Origin: Actinomycetes bacterium
Lineage (GTDB): Bacteria; Actinomycetota; Actinomycetes; Propionibacteriales; Propionibacteriaceae
Assembly: GCA_023432725.1 (NCBI GenBank)
Contig: JAEYUH010000042.1
Location: forward strand, 1-8,803
DNA: 8,803 nucleotides
Direction: 5' to 3'
This document shows positions 1 through 5,403 of this stretch, in pieces; position 1 is the stretch's first letter, and the number at the start of each line of letters is the position of its first letter. Made by a program: the position numbers and the translations under genes. The notes beneath the pieces were generated by a model, which did no database searches, had not been told where the DNA came from, and was given only the letters and a program-made list of their open reading frames with translations.

Positions 1-194
1 GCGGCGGCGGCCTGAAGCGGCTCGTCACCGAGTCCATCAACAGCTACTTCGAGCCGATCCGGGCCCGCCGGGCCGAGCTGGTGGCAGACCCGGGCTACCT
101 GCTGCAGGTTCTGCGCGACGGCAACGAACGGGCCAACGCCATCGCCGACCAGACCCTTTCCGAGGTGCAGCAGGCGATGGGCATGACCTACTGA
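1..194 (+). CDS. trpS: Tryptophanyl-tRNA synthetase, C-terminal end (5' part outside window)
   Basis: The enzyme charges tRNA-Trp with tryptophan in the cytoplasm. Only the last 63 residues are present, read in the frame starting at base 3 and ending at TGA 192-194. The visible segment is the family's C-terminal helical region: it starts GGGLKRLVTESINSYFEPI, then has the pattern D-x-x-YL-x-x-VL-x-x-G-x-x-x-A-x-x-IA-x-x-TL-x-x-V-x-x-x-MG, as at the end of bacterial TrpRS, where the protein normally stops within a few residues of this G-M motif. The HIGH and KMSKS catalytic motifs lie upstream, outside the window. The gene converges on the helicase gene, with 49 bases between the two stop codons. 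Identification rests on the C-terminal pattern alone. Confidence 0.88.
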   Translation, partial: GGGLKRLVTESINSYFEPIRARRAELVADPGYLLQVLRDGNERANAIADQTLSEVQQAMGMTY

Positions 195-204
195 GGCTGC
201 CGGT

Positions 205-232
205 CCACCGCCCGTCCGGCGGGGCGGGGTGG
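205..232. terminator. GC-rich hairpin between converging trpS and helicase genes, possible bidirectional terminator
   Basis: Arms CCACC+GCCC (205-213) and GGGC+GGTGG (222-225 and 228-232) can pair as 5 bp plus 4 bp around a two-base GG bulge, with an 8-base loop. It lies in the 49-base gap between two converging stop codons, where a shared terminator is expected. There is no T-tract on either side, so it is not a textbook intrinsic terminator. A second short stem (GCCTG 236-240 with CAGGC 245-249, loop TGAT) overlaps the helicase stop codon. Confidence 0.35.
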
Positions 233-243
233 CCCGCCTGTGA

Positions 244-1695
244 TCAGGCCTGGCCGGCGGCAGCCGGCTCGGCCGCCCTGGTCTCGACCGGCTCGCCGTT
301 GCGGGTGCGGCGGCGGCTGCGGGTCTTGCGGTCGCGCTGCTCCTTGGGCTTGTCGGTCTCACCCTCGCCCGACCCGGCCCGCTTCGGGCCGCGGTCCCTG
401 CCCTCGCGGGGTTCCCGCGGCGGACGCGGCGCCGCCGCCTTCAGCCGTCCCCTGGTGCCCTCGGCGATGCCGAGGTCTGCGAACAGGTGGGCGGAGGTGG
501 AGTAGGTCTCGGGGATCTCGGCGAAGTCGAGGCCGAGCGCCCGGTTGATCACCTTCCAGCGGGTGAGGTCGGCCCAGTCGACGAGGGTGATCGCGACGCC
601 GGAAGCGCCGGCGCGGCCCGTCCTGCCGATCCGGTGGACGTAGGTCAGCTCGCTGTCGGGGCACTCGTGGTTGATCACGTGGGTGACGTCGGAGATGTCG
701 ATACCGCGGGCGGCGACGTCGGTGGCCACCAGCACGTCGACCTTGCCGTCGCGGAACTTCTTCAGCGCCTTCTCCCGCAGCACCTGGCTGAGGTCGCCGT
801 GGATCGAGGTCGCGTCGAAGCCGCGGTCGACCAACTCGTCGGCCAGGCGCTGGGCGGCCCGCTTGGTGCGGGTGAAGATGATGGTCCGGCCGCGGCCCTC
901 AGCCTGCAGCACCCGACCGATGATCTCCGGCTTGTCCAGGTCGTGCGCCTGGTAGACGAACTGGGTGGTGTCCGGCACCGTCATCTGCGCGTCGTGGGTC
1001 TCGGCGCGCACGTTGACCGGTTGGTTGAGGTGCATCCGGGCCAGCGCGACGATCGCCGACGGCATGGTCGCCGAGAACAGCAGGGTCTGGCGGGACTTCG
1101 GGGTCTTGCTGATCAGCTTCTCCACGTCGGGCAGGAAGCCGAGGTCCAGCATCTCGTCCGCCTCGTCGAGGACGAGCACCTTGACGTGGGACAGGTCGAG
1201 GTTGCGCCGCTGCACGAGGTCGAGCAGGCGGCCAGGGGTGCCCACGACGACATCCACACCGGTGGCGAGCGCCTCGAGCTGGGGCTCGTAGCCGACGCCG
1301 CCGTAGACGGTCAGCACCCTGACGTGCCGGACTGCCGCGGCGACCTCGATGTCGCGGGCCACCTGGAGCGCCAGCTCACGGGTGGGAGCCATCACGAGCG
1401 CCTGCGGGCGGCCCTTGGCCGGCATGTCGTCGTGGCCGTCATCGCCGGCGACGAGGATGCGCTGCAGCAGCGAGACGCCGAAGGCGAGGGTCTTGCCGGT
1501 GCCGGTCCGTGCCTGGCCGATCATGTCGGTGCCGGTGATCGCGATCGGGATCGCGAGGCTCTGGATGGGGAAGGGGTTGACGATCCCGACGGCGGCCAGC
1601 GCGTCGGCGATCGGTGCTATCACGCCGAGGTCGGCGAAGGTGTGTTCGGCGTCCGCCCGCAGCGCGGGCTCGTTGCTCTGAATGCTCAGCGTCAT
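244..1695 (-). CDS. rhlE: DEAD-box ATP-dependent RNA helicase (RhlE-like)
   Basis: An ATP-dependent RNA helicase of superfamily 2, likely acting on structured RNA or ribosome assembly in the cytoplasm. The 483-residue protein has the full motif set: Q motif PFPIQ near residues 41-45 with an upstream aromatic (FADLGV), motif I ARTGTGKT (62-69), Ia PTRELA (104-109), Ib TPGR (153-156), II DEAD (177-180), III SAT (208-210), IV TIIFTRTK (271-278), V VLVATDVAARGIDI (321-334) and VI HRIGRTGRAG (354-363). After about residue 415 comes a low-complexity tail rich in Arg, Lys, Glu and Pro, of the kind that binds RNA non-specifically. The whole resembles the actinobacterial helicase named rhlE in Mycobacterium tuberculosis (Rv3211, recalled); rhlE versus deaD naming is uncertain. 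The ATG at 1695 gives a normal N-terminus, but its only purine-rich match (AAAAGG) sits 1 base from the ATG, so initiation may be weak or use another signal. Confidence 0.93.
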   Translation of the reverse strand: MTLSIQSNEPALRADAEHTFADLGVIAPIADALAAVGIVNPFPIQSLAIPIAITGTDMIGQARTGTGKTLAFGVSLLQRILVAGDDGHDDMPAKGRPQALVMAPTRELALQVARDIEVAAAVRHVRVLTVYGGVGYEPQLEALATGVDVVVGTPGRLLDLVQRRNLDLSHVKVLVLDEADEMLDLGFLPDVEKLISKTPKSRQTLLFSATMPSAIVALARMHLNQPVNVRAETHDAQMTVPDTTQFVYQAHDLDKPEIIGRVLQAEGRGRTIIFTRTKRAAQRLADELVDRGFDATSIHGDLSQVLREKALKKFRDGKVDVLVATDVAARGIDISDVTHVINHECPDSELTYVHRIGRTGRAGASGVAITLVDWADLTRWKVINRALGLDFAEIPETYSTSAHLFADLGIAEGTRGRLKAAAPRPPREPREGRDRGPKRAGSGEGETDKPKEQRDRKTRSRRRTRNGEPVETRAAEPAAAGQA

Positions 1696-1769
1696 GCCTT
1701 TTCGTCGTCCAGCAGCTGGGTGCCGGTCTGGAAACCCGCCGGCGGCGCGGATCGGCGGCCACAGCGGGG

Positions 1770-1787
1770 ACGCACGAAAGTGTGCGT
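1770..1787. promoter_or_regulatory. Inverted repeat upstream of helicase gene, candidate operator or 5'-UTR hairpin
   Basis: ACGCAC (1770-1775) and GTGCGT (1782-1787) are perfect 6-base inverted arms around the spacer GAAAGT, 75 bases upstream of the helicase ATG in the 148-base gap to the DUF3107 gene. A -35-like TTGACC on the minus strand occupies 1796-1791, just upstream of the palindrome, but no good -10 hexamer lies 16-18 bases after it, so I do not call a promoter. The repeat could be an operator or a leader hairpin. Short GC-rich palindromes arise easily by chance in this base composition. Confidence 0.28.
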
Positions 1788-1810
1788 ACCGGTCAAGGAT
1801 AGCCGATTGT

Positions 1811-1842
1811 CACCGCGCGCCCTGAGCGCGGCCGGCGCGGTG
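1811..1842 (-). terminator. Inverted repeat just after the DUF3107 stop, possible terminator
   Basis: CACCGCGC (1811-1818) pairs perfectly with GCGCGGTG (1835-1842), an 8-bp all-strong stem with a 16-base loop. It begins 2 bases downstream of the DUF3107 TAG stop (1846-1844). Position and stability suit a terminator or mRNA-end stabiliser, but no T-run follows on the minus strand, so helicase transcription could also receive read-through. Confidence 0.35.
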
Positions 1843-1843
1843 G

Positions 1844-2068
1844 CTACAGCGTGCCGAAGCCGACCGGGCGGACGTGCTCCTGGCCGAGGTCGACGTAGGC
1901 GATCTTGTCGACAGGGACGAGCACCTTGCGGCCCTTGGCGTCGGTGAGCGTGAGGAGGGAGTCGTCGGACAACGCCTTGAGCAGGTTCTTCTCCACCTCG
2001 GCGGCGGTCTGCTCGGTATCGACGGTGATCTCGCGTGCCACGTGCTGGATGCCGACCTTGATCTCCAC
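1844..2068 (-). CDS. DUF3107 family small actinobacterial protein
   Basis: A 74-residue cytoplasmic protein of unknown function, recognised by its start (EIKVGIQHVAREITVD) and by the segment LTDAKGRKVLVPVDKIAYVD near the C-terminus, which fit the DUF3107 family of about 70-80 residues restricted to actinobacteria. TB9.4 (Rv3208A) of M. tuberculosis, encoded near the rhlE gene, is a likely relative from memory. I chose the GTG at 2068 as start: it gives M-EIKVGIQ, the usual family N-terminus, and leaves 4 bases after the strong Shine-Dalgarno AAGGAGG. The ATG one codon upstream (2071) leaves only 1 base. A longer reading from 2137 adds 22 residues of Arg/Pro/Gly-rich sequence ahead of the ribosome binding site and is unlikely. 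It lies 148 bases upstream of the helicase, same strand. No catalytic motif, signal peptide or membrane segment is visible. Confidence 0.88.
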   Translation of the reverse strand: MEIKVGIQHVAREITVDTEQTAAEVEKNLLKALSDDSLLTLTDAKGRKVLVPVDKIAYVDLGQEHVRPVGFGTL

Positions 2069-2072
2069 CATG

Positions 2073-2079
2073 CCTCCTT
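2073..2079 (-). promoter_or_regulatory. Strong Shine-Dalgarno that decides the DUF3107 start
   Basis: On the minus strand AAGGAGG (2079-2073) is a perfect match to the anti-Shine-Dalgarno core. It lies 1 base before ATG 2071 and 4 bases before GTG 2068. The better spacing, together with the family's usual N-terminus, favours the GTG. Confidence 0.6.
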
Positions 2080-2093
2080 CGTTCTGCCCCGCC

Positions 2094-2099
2094 AATCTA
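2094..2099 (-). promoter_or_regulatory. Weak candidate -10 element upstream of DUF3107
   Basis: On the minus strand TAGATT (2099-2094) matches TATAAT at four of six positions. It stands out in very GC-rich sequence in the 117-base gap after the FHA gene, 25 bases upstream of the chosen start. No recognisable -35 lies 16-18 bases upstream, so this is only a candidate. Confidence 0.22.
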
Positions 2100-2149
2100 G
2101 CCGCCGGCTCCCGCGCAGGCCGCGTCCGTCCGCCCACAGCGCAACAGGT

Positions 2150-2171
2150 TCGCCGAGAGCGTCATCGGCGA
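2150..2171 (-). terminator. Hairpin downstream of the FHA gene, possible end of the pknG operon
   Basis: TCGCCGA (2150-2156) pairs with TCGGCGA (2165-2171), a 7-bp stem with an 8-base loop, starting 14 bases after the FHA stop codon (2188-2186). It is well placed to end the five-gene operon. No T-run follows on the minus strand, so it may be a Rho-dependent or mRNA-stabilising structure instead. Confidence 0.35.
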
Positions 2172-2185
2172 CGGGCCGGGCCGCC

Positions 2186-2992
2186 TCAGCCGGGCAGGCC
2201 CTCGAAGGCGGCCCGCTCGTCGTCGGTGGCGCGACGGATCACGATCCGGGTCCAGGCCCCGACGTAGATCCGCTGGTCAGGGGCAAGTTCGACGCGGCCG
2301 CGGGGAATCGGCATGGCCGGCAGCGGCCCTGCCGCAGCCCCCACGAAGGTGCCGTTGGCCGACTCGAGGTCCTCGATCCACCAGCGGCTGCCGTCGGTGG
2401 TGAGCCGGGCGTGCCGACGGCTGCAGCCGGTGTCCAGCTCGCAGTCGACCTCGGGGTAGATGTTGCGGCTGGTGGAGACCCGTCCGATCAGGTTGGTCTG
2501 CTTGACCAGCGGGACGATGTCGGGCAGCCCGGGTGATGGCAGCGGGTCGGTCGATCCCTGCGCGGCGTACCAGTCGGGGTCGATCCACAGCTCCGCCACC
2601 CACTCCACGCTCGGGGTGGCAGGCGCCGCGGGCGCCCCGGCCTCGACGGTGGACGGGTCGATCCCCACCTCCGGCAGGGCGGCCGCAGGGTTGCTTGCCG
2701 GCACCTCTGCGGCGGGGACGTCATCGGCGGGTTGCTCGCCCGCCTGGCTGGTCGGCGGAGCCGGCGCGGGGGCGGCACCGCCGATGAAGTCGTGCCCGCA
2801 GGCCTCGCAGAACAACGCGTCGGCGACGTTCGGCGTCCCGCAGTCGGGACAGACCACAGCGGCCGGGGGCTGCAGCGGCTCGGCCGCAGCGGCGGCCGGC
2901 GGCGCCTGCGGAGCGTCCTGCGGGATCGGCAACCCGCAGGTGTCGCAGAAGTCGGTCGCCGTCGAGTTGTGGCCCGAAGGACAGATCGGCAT
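2186..2992 (-). CDS. FHA-domain protein with two N-terminal zinc ribbons (phosphothreonine reader)
   Basis: A 268-residue cytoplasmic protein that probably recognises phosphothreonine on partner proteins. Two zinc-binding modules come first: C4-H8-C16-C19 (CPSGH...FCDTCG) and C48-x2-C51...C62-x2-C65. A long Ala/Pro/Glu-rich, presumably disordered linker (about 72-128) follows, then a Trp-rich segment (WVAELWIDPDWYAAQG). The FHA domain (about 165-255) has its key residues: GR at 170-171, SRRHA starting at S191, and NGT at 213-215. The only oddity is Cys190 just before SRRH, where V is common. It is the last gene of the operon: its ATG follows the vWA stop after 1 base, with AGGGG 5 bases upstream. 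It is not GarA/OdhI: it is longer, has zinc ribbons and lacks the N-terminal T-T-S-V-F phospho-switch. Its ligand is unknown; autophosphorylated PknG or the vWA tail are plausible by context. Confidence 0.9.
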   Translation of the reverse strand: MPICPSGHNSTATDFCDTCGLPIPQDAPQAPPAAAAAEPLQPPAAVVCPDCGTPNVADALFCEACGHDFIGGAAPAPAPPTSQAGEQPADDVPAAEVPASNPAAALPEVGIDPSTVEAGAPAAPATPSVEWVAELWIDPDWYAAQGSTDPLPSPGLPDIVPLVKQTNLIGRVSTSRNIYPEVDCELDTGCSRRHARLTTDGSRWWIEDLESANGTFVGAAAGPLPAMPIPRGRVELAPDQRIYVGAWTRIVIRRATDDERAAFEGLPG

Positions 2993-2993
2993 G

Positions 2994-4274
2994 TCAGCCC
3001 CTGATTCGTGTGGTCTTCGTCGATGCGGTGTCGAGGGCCATCACGTCAGCCTTGTCGACGGCGGGCCTCAGCCGAACCGTACCCGTCCGGGCGTCGTGGA
3101 TGTCGACGACCTTGCGGAGTTTCGCGGTCGCCTCGGCGTTCCCGGTCTCGGTGGCGAGCTGGACTGCCCGACCCAGCTTGGTGGTGGCGGTGGCCTCGTC
3201 GCCCGCGTCCTTGGCGGCCAGGCCCTCCTGGATCACCTGCGCCAGCTCGGTCTGGCCCGTGTAGTGCGCGACCTCGGGGTTGATCTGGGCGGTCAGGTTG
3301 GTGTCGGCCGACCACTTCGCCTTCACCAGGCCCTGGGTGAGCAGTTCGCTGCCGACCGCGAGCTGCACCCGGGCTGCGAGCTGCTCCTGGCCCACGGTCT
3401 TGGCGGCCAGCCGGATCGCGATGTGGTAGTCGCGTTCCTCGTCGCCCCACGACCCGGTGGGGTAGGCCATGGTGAGCTGGTTGACCGGCCTGCCGCGGTG
3501 GCTGAGGTCCTCCACGGTGGGGGAGACCTGCCGGACGAACTGCACCTGGGCGCCCTGGGGGATCCAGACCCGCAGTTCCGCGTTCGCGACCCCCCGCGAC
3601 ATGGAACGGCGCATCAGCTCGGCGAACACCTGCCCCATCTGGGCCGGGTTGGGGATGATGTCGACGCTGCCCAGCAGGGCCTGCGCGATCTTGCGGATCT
3701 CCGACACCTTCCACTCCACCCCGACGCCGCGGGCGTCGACCTGGAAGTGGCCGACGCAGTTGGCGATCGACGCGTCGAGCTGGCTCTGGGTCTCGTTGTG
3801 GTTCTCGCCGTCGGTGAGCAGGATGGCGTGCTTGTTGGCGAGCGGGCCGACCGAGGCGAACAGCGCCTTGGCGAGGTTCAGCCAGGTGCCCATCGCCGTG
3901 CCGCCGTCGGCCCGGAAGAAGCTGATCGCCCGTCGCGCCTCTGCCCGGGTGCGCGGGTCCATCCGCACCATGCCGGAGCCGGTCTGCACCATCGGGTAGG
4001 CGAGGTAGGCCTTGTGGTTGCCGGCCACGACCGCGAAGTAGGTGCCGTCGAGGATGTGGTCGAGCGCCACCATCGCGGCCTGCTTGGCGGCGTTCATGTT
4101 GGTGTGGCCCATCGAGCCGGACGTGTCGACGATGATGATCTCGCCGGCGTCGCCGCTGCCGGTCTTGCCCGCCTCGCCGGCCCCGGTGCAGGAGATGGTC
4201 ACGATGGCGTTGACGTCGGTTCCACCGTCGGGCAGGTACTCGTTCTGGTACACCGCGGACGTGAACTCAGCCAT
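2994..4274 (-). CDS. von Willebrand factor A (vWA) domain protein with complete MIDAS
   Basis: A 426-residue cytoplasmic protein, probably a metal-dependent binding or scaffold component of the kinase/phosphatase module. After a short N-terminal segment, the vWA domain (about 45-225) holds all MIDAS elements: DTSGS (50-54), Thr126 in GGTAMG and Asp155 in LLTDGE, so Mg2+ or Mn2+ binding is expected. A region resembling a beta-sandwich follows (about 230-335), then a short helical repeat-like stretch (about 345-390). It ends in a basic Ser/Thr-rich tail (ALDTASTKTTRIRG). No signal peptide or membrane helix is seen. The ATG at 4274 overlaps the PP2C gene end by 8 bases (ATGGCTGA), with AAGGGG upstream, so translation is probably coupled. 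The pairing with PP2C and kinase recalls TerY-type vWA proteins. Domain assignment is firm; the role is inferred. Confidence 0.9.
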   Translation of the reverse strand: MAEFTSAVYQNEYLPDGGTDVNAIVTISCTGAGEAGKTGSGDAGEIIIVDTSGSMGHTNMNAAKQAAMVALDHILDGTYFAVVAGNHKAYLAYPMVQTGSGMVRMDPRTRAEARRAISFFRADGGTAMGTWLNLAKALFASVGPLANKHAILLTDGENHNETQSQLDASIANCVGHFQVDARGVGVEWKVSEIRKIAQALLGSVDIIPNPAQMGQVFAELMRRSMSRGVANAELRVWIPQGAQVQFVRQVSPTVEDLSHRGRPVNQLTMAYPTGSWGDEERDYHIAIRLAAKTVGQEQLAARVQLAVGSELLTQGLVKAKWSADTNLTAQINPEVAHYTGQTELAQVIQEGLAAKDAGDEATATTKLGRAVQLATETGNAEATAKLRKVVDIHDARTGTVRLRPAVDKADVMALDTASTKTTRIRG

Positions 4275-5403
4275 CGTGTGCTTCCCCTTCTCCGGTCGGC
4301 CCGGCGGCCACCGGTCCTTCCAGCCTAGCCCGGTGACGGGCGAGCGCGACCGTGACGTTGTCCTTGCCGCCGCTGGCGTTGGCCCACTGGACCAGCCGGC
4401 GCGCGATGCCGAGCGGGGTGTCGTCCGGCAGGCTCGCCTCGGCCAGTCGGGCGGCGAGCTCGGCGGGCTCGGACGCGTAGTTCCACAGCCCGTCGGAGCA
4501 GACCAGCAACCACCCGTCGCCGGTCGGCCGGTAGCTGCCGGTGCGCGGCACCACGTCCTCGGCGTCGCTGCCCAGCCACCGCGTGATGGCGTGGGCCTTC
4601 GGCATCGCCTCGGCCTCGCCCCGGTCCATGCCCTGCTCGATGAACTCCTGGGCCAGCGAGTCGTCGCGGGTCAGCAGTACCTGCTCCGCGCCGGAGAACC
4701 AGTAGATCCGGCTGTCGCCCAGCGACCCGTAGTGGATGGTGTCCCCGTGCAGGACGGCGGCGGCGAAGGTGGCCGAGCCCGCCACCGGGCCGTCGCTCGT
4801 GGTGGCGTCGGAGATCGCGGCGTTCGCCTCGGCGGCAGCCCGCACCAGGTCGCCGGCGAAGTCGTACTCCGGGCCTGGGGCGGCGGCTACCGCCTCGGAC
4901 AGGACGGCGCAGGCGCGTTCCACTCCGGCCTGTGAGGCGACGTCGGCCTCGGTCGAGGTCGACACCCCGTCGCACACCACAAGCACCCCGGCGCCGGCAG
5001 TCTCGGAGGCCCACAGCGCGATGGCGTCCTCGTTGCGGGCGTGGGCCAGGCCCCGGTCGCACACCCCGGCGAGCCAGTCGGCGGGTTCCAGCTCGACGTG
5101 GTCGCGCCGGCTCGGGGCCTTCGCGCCGCAGGTCTGGCAGTAGCCGTCGGCGTCGATGGTGCCGCCGCACTGGGGGCAGCGGGCCACGGGGGCGGAGACC
5201 CCCAGCCTGCGGGTCTGGGCCGAGCCTTCGGTGGTCGCCGGCGGAGGAGGCGGCTCGGTGGGCAGCAGCGGCGCGCCGCAGCCCTCGCAGAAGCTCGCCC
5301 AGGCGGCCACGGGGTAGGTGCAGTTCGGGCAGCGGCCGCCGACGGCGGCCGGGGGTTCCTGACCGCCGCCGCCGAGCAGCGGCCAGGGCTCTTCTGTGCT
5401 CAC
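4267..5403 (-). CDS. PP2C-type Ser/Thr protein phosphatase with two zinc ribbons
   Basis: A 378-residue cytoplasmic metal-dependent phosphatase, probably reversing phosphorylation by the adjacent PknG. Two zinc ribbons occupy the N-terminus: C25-x2-C28...C39-x2-C42 and C76-x2-C79...C89-x2-C92, with a Pro/Thr-rich linker between. The PPM domain (about 110-357) shows RNEDA (R123, D126), VVCDGVS (D145, G146), GDSRIYWF (D230), ITRWLG, VCSDGLW (D304) and GGKDNVT (D348), so all metal-binding aspartates are in place. The usual GMGGH after the catalytic DG is replaced by GVSTST, a divergent loop. The start is GTG 5403, overlapping the PknG stop as GTGA, with GGAG 6 bases upstream. The same frame is open far upstream inside pknG, but that part has no homology to PP2C and is a composition artefact. 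No membrane segment is present, unlike the PstP family. The absence of PstP's C-terminal TM and PASTA-related context suggests a separate subfamily. Confidence 0.93.
   Translation of the reverse strand: MSTEEPWPLLGGGGQEPPAAVGGRCPNCTYPVAAWASFCEGCGAPLLPTEPPPPPATTEGSAQTRRLGVSAPVARCPQCGGTIDADGYCQTCGAKAPSRRDHVELEPADWLAGVCDRGLAHARNEDAIALWASETAGAGVLVVCDGVSTSTEADVASQAGVERACAVLSEAVAAAPGPEYDFAGDLVRAAAEANAAISDATTSDGPVAGSATFAAAVLHGDTIHYGSLGDSRIYWFSGAEQVLLTRDDSLAQEFIEQGMDRGEAEAMPKAHAITRWLGSDAEDVVPRTGSYRPTGDGWLLVCSDGLWNYASEPAELAARLAEASLPDDTPLGIARRLVQWANASGGKDNVTVALARHRARLEGPVAAGPTGEGEAHDG

Noticed and set aside
240..548. Small plus-strand open frames at the helicase 3' end
   Set aside because: They are antisense to the Arg-rich tail of the helicase, lack a ribosome binding site and encode only Arg/Pro/Gly-rich sequence.
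1796..1801. TATCCT on the minus strand as helicase -10 element
   Set aside because: No -35-like hexamer lies 16-18 bases upstream, and the TTGACC overlaps the wrong side, so it does not form a credible promoter.
487..1947. Plus-strand 486-residue open frame opposite the helicase
   Set aside because: It is antisense to a fully motif-supported DEAD-box gene, and its His/Asp/Val/Gly-rich product is a typical mirror of a GC-rich gene.
1844..2137. 97-residue form of the DUF3107 protein
   Set aside because: The extra residues lie upstream of a perfect AAGGAGG and have a composition unlike the family. The 74-residue form from GTG 2068 matches the usual N-terminus.
2460..4328. Plus-strand 622-residue open frame opposite the vWA and FHA genes
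   Set aside because: It runs antisense across two real genes and has no recognisable domain; a compositional shadow.
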